NCBI GenBank assembly: GCA_003448685.1
Contig: DLXW01000056.1
Coordinates: 4,724 to 16,730 of the forward strand
Length of the DNA: 12,007 nt
DNA from: Cyanothece sp. UBA12306
GTDB taxonomy: Bacteria; Cyanobacteriota; Cyanobacteriia; Cyanobacteriales; Microcystaceae
Reading direction: 5' to 3'
Part shown: one piece after another, positions 1 through 6,214 of the stretch
Layout of the letters: every line of letters begins with the position of its first letter
Position numbering within the stretch: position 1 is the first letter of the stretch
The notes under the pieces: model-generated
What the model was told of the DNA's origin: nothing
Database searches by the model: none
The model's input: the letters and a program-made list of their open reading frames with translations, nothing else
Translations under genes and position numbers: made by a program

Positions 1-128
1 TTAATTGCGCGTAGCGCTATAGCCAATCATGAGACGCATTGCCCATTATCACGCATTTAGTGGCTGTTGATCGGCTTTTTTTAGATCGAGTTAAGATTTA
101 AACTTAAATTATCGAGCTTAATCAGAAA

Positions 129-410
129 ATGACACAAGCTAATGACCCCAATGATTTTAACCGTGAAATTAACCGCAGATTTCGGGATCTTAGTTGGAGG
201 GTCGAAAGATTGGAATCTTCCCAAATGCCTGCAAGATCTCTTGATCAAGCTTTTAATCAGATTTATGATGAAATGGATGCTCTAGAAGATAAGATTGATG
301 GGCTACGGGATGAGATGAGAGAACGTTTTGATGAGCTTGATCAAAAGTTTGACATTTTGAATAAAAAGTTTGAGGTTGTTATGAACTATATTACAGGTTC
401 AGAAAAATAG
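129..410 (+). CDS. Small coiled-coil hypothetical protein (93 aa)
   Basis: A short, highly charged, soluble protein with no signal peptide or membrane segment. From about residue 43 to 85 it is an almost continuous amphipathic helix with hydrophobic heptad spacing (MDALEDKIDGLRDEM, then FDELDQKFDILNKKF), so it very probably forms a coiled coil and acts as an oligomer or adaptor. The N-terminal part (residues 10-31) is basic and also helical. The ATG at 129 is the first start in the frame; the leader just before it (AATCAGAAA) has no convincing Shine-Dalgarno. Small coiled-coil proteins of this type are common in cyanobacteria and have no assigned role. It stands alone on the plus strand. No function can be read from the sequence; the coding call itself is fairly secure because of the regular heptads and charged composition. 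Confidence 0.75.
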   Translation: MTQANDPNDFNREINRRFRDLSWRVERLESSQMPARSLDQAFNQIYDEMDALEDKIDGLRDEMRERFDELDQKFDILNKKFEVVMNYITGSEK

Positions 411-447
411 TCAGGGGTTTCTCAACCAATTACAGATCAAAGATTTT

Positions 448-472
448 ATACCAAATACGCTTATTTTAGTAG
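448..472 (+). repeat. 25-bp dispersed repeat, copy 1
   Basis: This 25-bp stretch (core CGCTTATTTTAGTAG at 458-472) recurs in inverted orientation at 3435-3459 with 23 of 25 bases identical. Both copies are intergenic and close to the end of a gene. It looks like a small dispersed repeat of the kind scattered through cyanobacterial genomes. No coding sequence surrounds it. Confidence 0.7.
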
Positions 473-485
473 GATAAAGTTTTTT

Positions 486-515
486 CTCCCTGCTCCGGTC
501 TCCCTGCTCCCCTGC
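486..515. repeat. CTCCCTGCTCC direct repeat
   Basis: Two exact 11-bp copies (CTCCCTGCTCC at 486-496 and 500-510) are followed by a partial CCTGC. This pyrimidine-rich block is much more GC-rich than its AT-rich surroundings. A similar C-rich stretch with GACTCCC/GACTGCC words sits inside the element at 2113-2230. It is typical of short tandem repeats in cyanobacterial spacers; no function is evident. Confidence 0.6.
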
Positions 516-534
516 TTACCGTACCTAGGGAAGT

Positions 535-678
535 CTAACCAACCACCAAATCCCATAAAACATCAAGCCTGCTTCCAATATAGTTTGATGTCTGATGCTC
601 TTCAATCCATTTAACTATCCTAACTGTTTTTTCTTCTTCTTGTCCTGTCACACGGAAACCAACAAATTCAACGTTCAT
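535..678 (-). CDS. Possible small protein, 47 aa, unknown
   Basis: An ATG at 678 opens a 47-codon frame ending in TAG at 535-537. The product begins MNVEFVGFRVTGQEEEKTVR and ends RLDVLWDLVVG. Composition is protein-like: an initial beta-like segment, then a charged helix with a TVRIVKWIEEH stretch, then a hydrophobic end. An in-frame stop lies five codons upstream of the ATG, so it does not extend further. TATAAA occurs just before the start, but there is no Shine-Dalgarno, as for most genes here. It lies 59 bp beyond the stop of the DUF29 gene on the same strand and could be cotranscribed with it. I do not recognise the family. It could be an intact small gene or the surviving N-terminus of a longer one. 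Confidence 0.45.
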   Translation of the reverse strand: MNVEFVGFRVTGQEEEKTVRIVKWIEEHQTSNYIGSRLDVLWDLVVG

Positions 679-737
679 GGCTTTTATACTTTATCTAGGT
701 TGATTTGTACATATGATAATTATAAACTAGAATAACA

Positions 738-1196
738 TTAACTATTCCAATCTTGATTAGTCTCACAGACAAAACTATCATCAAGCAATTGCTCAAAGGA
801 ATAGATAGAAGTATTTGGAAAAGTTCGTAAAGGTAAATTAGTTTCTCTTAAAGCTAAATCAACCCCTGCTTCGTAACCATCAATCATGGCATCTTCTAGA
901 CGAGATTTTAAACTAGGATTATGCTTTAAATGTCGTCTAATTGATCTACGTTGTTCCCTAATAGTTAGGAACCAACTTCGAGAGCGTTTTTCTGACTGGT
1001 ATTCCCATTTTAATAAATGACCAATTAAAACCGATAAACGACTAACTAATTCTCGATATTCCTGTCTTCCCAATGCTTGTATTTCCTCTTGAAGATGGGG
1101 TAAATCAAGATCTAAAAATTTCTTTTCTGCAAGTGCTTTAGCTTGTTGTTGAGTCCAACCATAAAAGTCTGTTTCATAAAGAGAAGAAGGATTCAT
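738..1196 (-). CDS. DUF29 family protein
   Basis: The 152-residue product shows the DUF29 layout: an N-terminal YETDFYGWTQQQA segment (7-19), the central LQEEIQALGRQEYREL helix (35-50), LIGHLLKWEYQSEKRSRSW (57-75), a basic TIREQRRSI segment (78-86), and a C-terminal FP...YSFEQLLDDSF block (126-142). Length is normal for the family. DUF29 proteins are helical, cytosolic, strongly multiplied in cyanobacteria and of unknown function. I chose the ATG at 1196 because the motif begins right after it; a TTG at 1226 would only add ten residues that do not fit the family. No Shine-Dalgarno is visible. The gene lies downstream of the DsbA-like gene on the same strand, but a repeat array in the 121-bp gap argues against a tight operon. 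Confidence 0.9.
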   Translation of the reverse strand: MNPSSLYETDFYGWTQQQAKALAEKKFLDLDLPHLQEEIQALGRQEYRELVSRLSVLIGHLLKWEYQSEKRSRSWFLTIREQRRSIRRHLKHNPSLKSRLEDAMIDGYEAGVDLALRETNLPLRTFPNTSIYSFEQLLDDSFVCETNQDWNS

Positions 1197-1233
1197 TATA
1201 GTTAATTCTGAACTTAAAAGTATCAATAGAAGA

Positions 1234-1303
1234 AATGAAGAATGAAAAATGAAGAATTAAGAATGAAGAAAAAACTTATTACATTCTAAATTCTAAATTC
1301 TTC
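1234..1303. repeat. Heptamer repeat array with fold-back potential
   Basis: Five consecutive heptamers of the form AATGAAG (with A or T variants) run from 1234 to 1268. After a short A-rich gap come ATTCTAA, ATTCTAA and ATTCTTC (1283-1303). The second block is roughly the reverse complement of the first, so transcripts could form an imperfect stem of about 20 bp. Seven-base short tandem repeats are characteristic of cyanobacterial spacers. It fills most of the gap between the DsbA-like and DUF29 genes and might act as a weak transcriptional or RNA-processing boundary between them. Confidence 0.7.
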
Positions 1304-1317
1304 TGTCCTTAGTTATT

Positions 1318-2061
1318 TTATTGAGCTTGAGCGAGAATTTCCTCTAGTTTAGCAACAGTAATAGGCAAAGGAATAGGTTGACCATTAAAGGCAAAGAAAG
1401 GAGTTCCATTAAGACCTAATATTTGAGCAATTTTCAGGTCTTCAGATATAGCGGATTTAGCAGCAAAACTGTTGCGGTCCCTGTCAAATAATTCTAGATC
1501 TAAATTCAAATTTTCAGCTAGTTCTAGATAGAATTCCTCTCCCAATTTATCTTGATTTTCAAACAATCCGTCATGGTATTCCCAGAATTTTCCTTGTTGT
1601 TGTGCTGCCCAAGAAGCTTCAGCAGCTAACTGCGCCTGGGGATGAATTGAAATGAGGGGAAAATGCTTATAGGTGAAAGCAACTTCATCTTGATGTTTCG
1701 CCATAAATTCCTTGACAATGGCATCAGCTTGTGAGCAGAAAGGACATTGAAAATCAGAAAATTCTAACAAAACAATTTTAGAATCTTCTGCCCCTGTCAC
1801 AGGAGAATCACCAATAATAGATGAAGGTTCAGTTACCATCTGTTGTAACCAAGATAGTTGAACTTGTCGTCTTTCCTCTTGTTGTTGCTCTTGATAAGCT
1901 TGAACAGATTCAATGATAACTTCTGGATTTTCCCGAATAATTTGTAATACCTCTTCAGTCAGCTGACTACTTGCTATCGAGGAACTAGGAAAACCGCTTA
2001 GAGTAATCAATCCAATTAATAAACTAACGAAAATTAATGAAATAAAACGTAGGTTACTCAT
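1318..2061 (-). CDS. DsbA-like thioredoxin-fold oxidoreductase, exported
   Basis: The 247-residue protein begins with a signal-type segment (hydrophobic residues 7-23, then small residues to about 31), followed by a helical Gln-rich linker (36-80) containing ENPEVI, as in DsbA/BdbD/Com1-like proteins. The thioredoxin-fold domain starts near residue 94. It carries the active site FQCPFC (C106 and C109) in the pattern LLEFSDFQCPFCS, a helical insertion (about 145-205), and the cis-proline loop GTPFF (P221). Expected role: forming or isomerising disulfides in the periplasm or thylakoid lumen. In cyanobacteria disulfide formation usually involves a VKOR-DsbA type partner, but none lies nearby. 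The ATG at 2061 places the signal peptide correctly; no Shine-Dalgarno is seen. It is followed on the same strand by DUF29. Length and motifs are complete. Confidence 0.9.
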   Translation of the reverse strand: MSNLRFISLIFVSLLIGLITLSGFPSSSIASSQLTEEVLQIIRENPEVIIESVQAYQEQQQEERRQVQLSWLQQMVTEPSSIIGDSPVTGAEDSKIVLLEFSDFQCPFCSQADAIVKEFMAKHQDEVAFTYKHFPLISIHPQAQLAAEASWAAQQQGKFWEYHDGLFENQDKLGEEFYLELAENLNLDLELFDRDRNSFAAKSAISEDLKIAQILGLNGTPFFAFNGQPIPLPITVAKLEEILAQAQ

Positions 2062-2112
2062 AATAATTTATTGTTGTTGATTTCCAATATAATATAACAT
2101 TTTAGTATAATT

Positions 2113-2230
2113 TATAGCGTTTCTCACTTTGGTGAGGTACACTTTGATTTTCCTTCGACTGCCGACTGCTGAACTCCCGACTCCCCAAAACCATTAACTT
2201 TTGTACCTCACGAGTATGAGAACTGCTATA
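2113..2230. mobile_element. MITE-like 118-bp repeat with imperfect terminal inverted repeats
   Basis: The left end TATAGCGTTTCTCA (2113-2126) and right end TGAGAACTGCTATA (2217-2230) match as inverted repeats at 12 of 14 positions. A second internal pair, GTGAGGTAC (2132-2140) and GTACCTCAC (2203-2211), is exact. The centre is a C-rich region with GACTGCC, GACTCCC and similar words. There is no ORF. The structure fits a small non-autonomous element or dispersed hairpin repeat. It begins exactly where the decayed recombinase-like frame stops being recognisable, which suggests insertion or a deletion endpoint. No clear target-site duplication was found by eye. Confidence 0.55.
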
Positions 2231-2283
2231 ACTTAATTATAATTCTTGGCATCTCAGAGAAATTTATGTGAAATTAAACCAGA

Positions 2284-2673
2284 TTATTTTAGTATAAAAA
2301 GGTAAATCTCTGGTAAATTAATTTGTCGAGCTACTAAGTTTAAAACTCGAAAAACTTTTCCTATTTGCAAAGGTTCTCCCCGAGTATCACCAAAAATAAA
2401 CTCTGATTTTTGTTGGCAAAATCCATTGAGATAAAGAGTTAAATAAGGACGTAATAAAGAAGTAATAGGAACTAACTGTGTTTGTTCCGATTCTGAGTGA
2501 TTAATCGCTATTTTATCTGGATAAATATCACTTATTTTCAAAGATAAAATATCAGTAATTTTTGATGATGTAAAATAGGCAATAGCCATAATTGTACGAT
2601 ATTTTAGGGGCAGAGTATCTAAAAACTCTTGTAAAAGGGAATCTTGGGTCAAATTTGAACTAAGCTGATACAT
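2284..2673 (-). CDS. Truncated tyrosine recombinase-like protein (degenerate)
   Basis: The 129-residue product resembles the first half of a tyrosine recombinase (phage integrase) catalytic domain: LPLKYRTIMAIAYFT, then SSKITDILSLKISDI (36-50), where active enzymes have TGLRISELLxLxxxDI; then a beta segment and LVPITSLLRPYLTLYL (67-82), and an FGDTRGEPLQIGKVFRVL block (94-111) before the catalytic second half. The box I arginine is replaced by lysine, and the box II HxxR and tyrosine nucleophile are absent from the open frame. After the TAA, the same frame goes on as SGLISHKFL, meets TGA (2254-2256), gives DAKNYN, and then runs into the repeat at 2230. This looks like an eroded integrase rather than an active enzyme. 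The ATG at 2673 follows a weak AGG. It could still be expressed as a small protein. Confidence 0.55.
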   Translation of the reverse strand: MYQLSSNLTQDSLLQEFLDTLPLKYRTIMAIAYFTSSKITDILSLKISDIYPDKIAINHSESEQTQLVPITSLLRPYLTLYLNGFCQQKSEFIFGDTRGEPLQIGKVFRVLNLVARQINLPEIYLFILK

Positions 2674-2893
2674 TGTGTTTTGACCTGATAGTGGATTATG
2701 GGAGGGGGTACAACAAATTTTAAAAAAAGCTTAAATTACTTGAATCATAACAAATTAATTGACTGAAAATGGGTTAATGGTATTGACAGATACAAAATTT
2801 TTCAAAATTTGTTCTGGAAAACCTAGTTTTCTTCACTTAATACCAATCCTATCAATTGTTGATAGACCTCAAAGATCCTTAAAGTAGAATAAG
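2674..2893. other. AT-rich spacer, no gene seen
   Basis: This spacer lies between the divergent recombinase remnant (-) and rbp (+). It holds AT-rich sequence, including a self-complementary AAATTTTTCAAAATTT patch near 2796-2811 and an isolated TTGACA at 2783-2788 without a fitting -10. I see no ORF or RNA gene in it. Confidence 0.5.
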
Positions 2894-2902
2894 TGTTATA
2901 AT
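2894..2902 (+). promoter_or_regulatory. Extended -10 promoter of rbp
   Basis: TGTTATAAT combines a perfect TATAAT (2897-2902) with the TGn extension. No good -35 lies 16-18 bp upstream (GATCCT at 2874-2879), which is typical of extended -10 promoters. Initiation near 2909 would give a leader of about 125 nt before the rbp start. Confidence 0.6.
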
Positions 2903-2908
2903 CGGAAT

Positions 2909-3033
2909 TGAGAATTTTGAGTATCGGTTTTGAGTTTATTATTAGCATCGACTGGTTTTTCCCGTTCAGCCTTGGTAAGATTCTCTCCGAAATCTAAATC
3001 TCTACAACCATTAGTCGTCCTTGGAGACAATCT
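2909..3033 (+). promoter_or_regulatory. Long 5' leader of rbp with Shine-Dalgarno
   Basis: About 125 nt separate the predicted start of transcription from the ATG. The leader ends with GGAGA (3023-3027), seven bases before the ATG, one of the few clear Shine-Dalgarno sites in this window. A complementary TCTCC at 2984-2988 could pair with it. Cyanobacterial RRM protein genes are often cold-induced and carry long leaders, so post-transcriptional control by RNA folding is plausible but not shown. Confidence 0.4.
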
Positions 3034-3321
3034 ATGTCAATTTATGTAGGTAACCTCGCTTATGAGGTAACAGAAGCCGACCTGAATTCAGTTTTTGCTG
3101 AGTACGGTTCTGTAAAAAGAGTTTATGTTCCCACTGACCGAGATACTGGTCGTATGCGGGGTTTTGCTTTTGTTGAAATGAATTCTGTATCAGAAGAAGA
3201 AAAAGCAATCGAAACTCTTGATGGCGCAGAATGGATGGGTCGTACCCTGAAGGTCAATAAAGCCAGAGAACGCGAACAACGCGGTGGTTCAGGTGGTGGC
3301 CGTGGCCGTGGCGGCTACTAA
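3034..3321 (+). CDS. rbp: Cyanobacterial RRM RNA-binding protein with Gly-rich tail
   Basis: A single RNA recognition motif covers residues 1-80, with RNP2 as IYVGNL (3-8) and RNP1 as RGFAFVEM (42-49). The usual TDRDTGRMRGF loop precedes RNP1 and LDGAEWMGRTLKVNKA (62-77) closes the fold. The tail (83-95) is glycine-rich with arginines (RGGSGGGRGRGGY). The 95-residue length and glycine tail match the cold-inducible cyanobacterial Rbp proteins, which bind single-stranded RNA in the cytoplasm; some Rbp paralogues in Synechocystis help place photosynthetic mRNAs at thylakoids. Which paralogue this is cannot be told from sequence alone. The gene is monocistronic: its own extended -10 promoter lies upstream and a strong palindrome follows. 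The start is fixed by the GGAGA site seven bases before the ATG. Confidence 0.95.
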   Translation: MSIYVGNLAYEVTEADLNSVFAEYGSVKRVYVPTDRDTGRMRGFAFVEMNSVSEEEKAIETLDGAEWMGRTLKVNKAREREQRGGSGGGRGRGGY

Positions 3322-3368
3322 AACCTTTGCTTTGACCTAAAGCGAGTAAAAATATAACTATGTGCTTA

Positions 3369-3398
3369 AAAGCTGTCAAGATATATCTTGACAGCTTT
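3369..3398. terminator. 30-bp perfect palindrome, likely bidirectional terminator
   Basis: The half-site AAAGCTGTCAAGATA is followed immediately by its exact reverse complement, giving a 15-bp perfect inverted repeat without a spacer. It sits between the convergent rbp (+) and transporter (-) genes. T-rich sequence follows in both directions: GATGGTTTT on plus, and CTTTTAAG on minus. It most likely terminates rbp and perhaps also the transporter transcript. Confidence 0.75.
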
Positions 3399-3434
3399 GA
3401 TGGTTTTGCCTTTTGATGTGGGGACTTCTCCAGT

Positions 3435-3459
3435 CTACTAAAATAAGCGGATTTAGTAT
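3435..3459 (-). repeat. 25-bp dispersed repeat, copy 2 (inverted)
   Basis: Read on the minus strand this is 23/25 identical to 448-472, with an exact 15-bp core (CTACTAAAATAAGCG on plus, 3435-3449). It lies two bases past the stop codon of the transporter gene, so it is within that gene's 3' untranslated region. Confidence 0.7.
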
Positions 3460-3461
3460 GA

Positions 3462-5696
3462 TTAGTTGTCCCCAAGAACTTCTTGAAAATTGAAGCCAGG
3501 GGCAGCTAAAACAAAGATAGAAGTGGGTAAATTTTCTGTCCAATGCTGTAATTTCTCATAAGATTGCATGAAGAATTGACCAGGAGTAGCCATCCCTAAA
3601 AAGATTAAATCAGCTCCCACAGAAGATTGCTTGAGAATGGTAGAAAAAGTCCTTCCATCAGCCAAAATAACTCTAGATAAAGCCCCTATCCTCAAATCTT
3701 TGACTAAATCATCCAAATTAGCTTGAGCCGTCTGTACGGCTGTTTCATCGGTGACAACCAACTTCAAATAAATGTCTGCATCTTGCCAATGGGGATTAGA
3801 CCGCAATAAATAAGCTAGAATTAACATTAAACTGCCATTGCCTTGCATTCCGCCTGTCCACCAGATATCTATGCGAAATTTTTTTTGTTGAAATTCCACA
3901 AAAGGATTATTACCAAGATTAGGATTGTCGCGCAAAATAATAACATTCCGTTGCGCTCGATAAAGATTAGCAATCATTGCACAGTAGCGATCGCGATGAG
4001 ATGATTCTTGAGAGTCCCCCAATAAAATAGTATTAGGAACAATAGAACCTAATCCATAGGTTTCCACTAATCTTTCAGCCCCTTCAAAAGGATCAGGAGC
4101 AGTAACTAAACGAACTAAAGCTTGTACACCCCTTCTTTGTAGATAATTACGAATTCTCCGTTCTAAAATGGCTTGTTTACCCATATCTCGTGAACCCATG
4201 GGTAAAACACTCGATACCGTGATTAATCCCCGATTTTGAGTCAAAGCTTCTGCCAATTGAATCAAAGGCCAGCGTTTTGTCGGTGCCCCCGAAAGAACCA
4301 GAATTTGTGGCCGCCAATTTTTGGTATCATCAGTATGATCGGTTTGCAGAATGGCTGTCCGTAACAAGGCCATCCAAATACCTCGTCGTACATCCCCCCA
4401 AGTAACCATTAATTCCCGTTGACGTACCCAAAAATAAATACTAATAACTACGATCGCGGCCACCACAGTGGCAATGGCATCAATCAGAAACATGACCCCC
4501 AAACAACCCAAAGCTCCCATGAGGGAAAATGCCCAATGAACCTTAAATGAAGGACGAAATGAGGGACTTTGTAACAATCCTTCAATGGCCGCCGACAGAT
4601 TCAACACCAAATAGGTGGTCAAAAAAAACATGGTTAACACAGGAGCAATTAAATTTAAGTCCCCCACACAAACAGCCGCGATCGCCACTACCAGAGTCAC
4701 CAAAGTACCTATTCTCGGTTCATCTTGAGGGCCGTTACCTTGACCAAGAAAACTCATCCATGGTGGCAAAATACTATCCCTAGCTAGTGCTTGAAGAATG
4801 CGAGGAGCGCCTAAAATACTGCCAATGGCACTACTAAGGGTTGCTCCCCAAACCCCAACTAAAATTGACGGACCCCAAACTGCCATCTCTTGCATAATCA
4901 AGGGTTTAGCAATTAAGGTACTACTATCGGCTCGCATAGCCAAGAACAGAGGTAAAGTCATATAAATCACAAATCCTGTCCCCACTGCTGCCAAAGTTCC
5001 TATGGGTAAAGATTTAATGGGATCACGTAAATCCCCTGACATATTCACTCCGGCCATAATTCCCGTAACCGCCGGAAAAAATACCGCAAATACCGTCCAA
5101 AAAGGTTCTTTACTGGTAACCCATAATTCGATCTCGGTTGGTTCTACTCGATGTCCAAAATAAAAAGAGAACAAAGAAAGGACAATACCAGCCATAATAA
5201 AATATTGGGCTTTAATGGCAATGCTGGCCGAGGTTATGGCTAAAATTCCCACTAAAATAGTTACGATTAAGGCTACGTAAAGTTGATTCAATTGAGGAAA
5301 GGTAACTGTTAAACTTTCAGCAAAACCGATCGTATACAGAGCAACAGAAAGAGCTTGAGCAAAATAGAGAGGAATACCTACTGCTCCTCCTGTTTCTATT
5401 CCTAAAGAGCGACTAATCATATAATAGGCTCCTCCGACCCGAACCACCCGATCTGTAGCGATCGCACAGACGGAGAGAGCAGTAAAAAAGGTGATGCAGT
5501 TGGCTAAGACTACAATTAACAAGGTTCCCAATAAACCGGCATTGCCAACCACCCAACCAAAGCGTAAATACATGATCACCCCTAGGATAGTAAGGATCGA
5601 AGGGGTATATACTCCGCCAAAGGTTCCTAATCCTGATTGAGCCTCTTCAGAGGGATTTGTAGCAGGTTGAGACGGTTTGATAAAAGGGAATTTCAC
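3462..5696 (-). CDS. Cation-chloride cotransporter-like (SLC12/APC) membrane protein
   Basis: The 744-residue protein has a transporter half with about twelve hydrophobic segments (residues 28-425) and a cytosolic C-terminal half (about 445-744). Signatures of the cation-chloride cotransporter branch of the APC superfamily are GGVYTPSILTILGVIMYLR (27-45), GGAYYMISRSLG (88-99), FFPAVTGIMAGVNMSGDLRD (206-225) and LGAPRILQALARD (295-307). The C-terminal region contains alternating strands and helices with a PFVEFQQ-IDIWWTGG-NGSLMLILAYLL block, as in the regulatory domain of NKCC/KCC relatives. Expected role: coupled transport of K+ or Na+ with Cl-, or of another solute such as amino acids, at the plasma membrane. 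The start is GTG at 5696, as no other start precedes the first membrane segment; no Shine-Dalgarno is seen. It ends 63 bp from the palindrome shared with rbp. The exact substrate is unknown. Confidence 0.88.
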   Translation of the reverse strand: MKFPFIKPSQPATNPSEEAQSGLGTFGGVYTPSILTILGVIMYLRFGWVVGNAGLLGTLLIVVLANCITFFTALSVCAIATDRVVRVGGAYYMISRSLGIETGGAVGIPLYFAQALSVALYTIGFAESLTVTFPQLNQLYVALIVTILVGILAITSASIAIKAQYFIMAGIVLSLFSFYFGHRVEPTEIELWVTSKEPFWTVFAVFFPAVTGIMAGVNMSGDLRDPIKSLPIGTLAAVGTGFVIYMTLPLFLAMRADSSTLIAKPLIMQEMAVWGPSILVGVWGATLSSAIGSILGAPRILQALARDSILPPWMSFLGQGNGPQDEPRIGTLVTLVVAIAAVCVGDLNLIAPVLTMFFLTTYLVLNLSAAIEGLLQSPSFRPSFKVHWAFSLMGALGCLGVMFLIDAIATVVAAIVVISIYFWVRQRELMVTWGDVRRGIWMALLRTAILQTDHTDDTKNWRPQILVLSGAPTKRWPLIQLAEALTQNRGLITVSSVLPMGSRDMGKQAILERRIRNYLQRRGVQALVRLVTAPDPFEGAERLVETYGLGSIVPNTILLGDSQESSHRDRYCAMIANLYRAQRNVIILRDNPNLGNNPFVEFQQKKFRIDIWWTGGMQGNGSLMLILAYLLRSNPHWQDADIYLKLVVTDETAVQTAQANLDDLVKDLRIGALSRVILADGRTFSTILKQSSVGADLIFLGMATPGQFFMQSYEKLQHWTENLPTSIFVLAAPGFNFQEVLGDN
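3987..3994. repeat. HIP1 palindrome GCGATCGC (six copies in window)
   Basis: Exact GCGATCGC octamers occur at 3987-3994, 4678-4685, 5458-5465, 7566-7573, 9676-9683 and 9754-9761. All lie inside coding sequence (transporter, znuA, znuB). This is far more than expected in AT-rich DNA and is the hallmark of many cyanobacterial genomes, so it identifies the host lineage. Confidence 0.9.
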
Positions 5697-5796
5697 GTGA
5701 ATTTTTAGTTAGTTGAGTCGATCCATCGTTAATTATGGCAAATTTTTCTGATAGTAGAGATCAAGTTGCAGAAAATCTTCTGATTCCTCAACATAA

Positions 5797-6156
5797 TATT
5801 GTGCTGTAACTTCATCCCTGGAGACAATATATAATATTTCCGAGCAAAAGTTTGTTCAATATTTCTCTTTATTATCAATTTCTATCAAAGGAAATAAGAA
5901 AAATCTAGTACGATATATTTTAGGAAAACTTGAAGTAGAATCATCACAGATAGATATCAACGAAGATAGCTTTTCGATTGAACATATTTTACCGGAATCT
6001 CCAACTGATTACAGGCGGAATAATTTCACAGACTCTCAAATAGAGGAAATAACCCAAAATATTTTAGCTGAAGGATGGACTCCAGATACTCTCGATAGAC
6101 GACAAAGATCTTTAGCACAGAGGGCTGTTGTTATTTGGAAATCTGATTTTATCTAA
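5797..6156 (+). pseudogene. Remnant of a DUF1524 / GmrSD-like (HNH-type) protein
   Basis: One frame is open from just after a TAA (5794-5796) to the TAA at 6154-6156 but contains no ATG, GTG or TTG near its beginning. It reads as the C-terminal part of a DUF262/DUF1524 protein: FVQYFSLLSISIKGNKKNL, VRYILGKLE, then SFSIEHILPESP (IEHILP at 5977-5994, the DUF1524 His motif), and the closing W-x-x-x-x-LDRRQRSLAQRAVVIW segment (about 6076-6141) found at the end of such proteins. The stretch between IEHILP and the closing helix is only about 25 residues, much shorter than usual, so the LGNLTLL-type middle is deleted. The N-terminal DUF262 domain is also missing. GmrSD-type proteins are type IV restriction enzymes that attack modified DNA. 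This copy is a broken fossil between the transporter and the HdrB-like gene. Confidence 0.7.
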
Positions 6157-6214
6157 ATCAATTTTCGATATGATAAAATTGATCAGATGCTCTATCAGCC
6201 AATATTAACATTCA

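Noticed and set aside
1..60. Plus-strand frame open from base 1 to TAG at 58-60, possibly the tail of an upstream gene
   Set aside because: Only 19 residues with no recognisable motif; equally likely chance or repeat sequence (GCGCGTAGCGCTATAG).
3254..3475. Minus-strand 73-residue frame overlapping the rbp end and the palindrome
   Set aside because: It runs antisense to the glycine tail of rbp and crosses the terminator; composition is not protein-like.
4547..4783. Plus-strand 78-residue frame
   Set aside because: Lies entirely antisense inside the transporter gene, which has clear family motifs.
5735..5809. ATG frame of 24 residues (MANFSDSRDQVAEN...) upstream of the DUF1524 remnant
   Set aside because: Too short, in a different frame from the remnant, and without recognisable similarity; may be shifted debris of the same lost gene.
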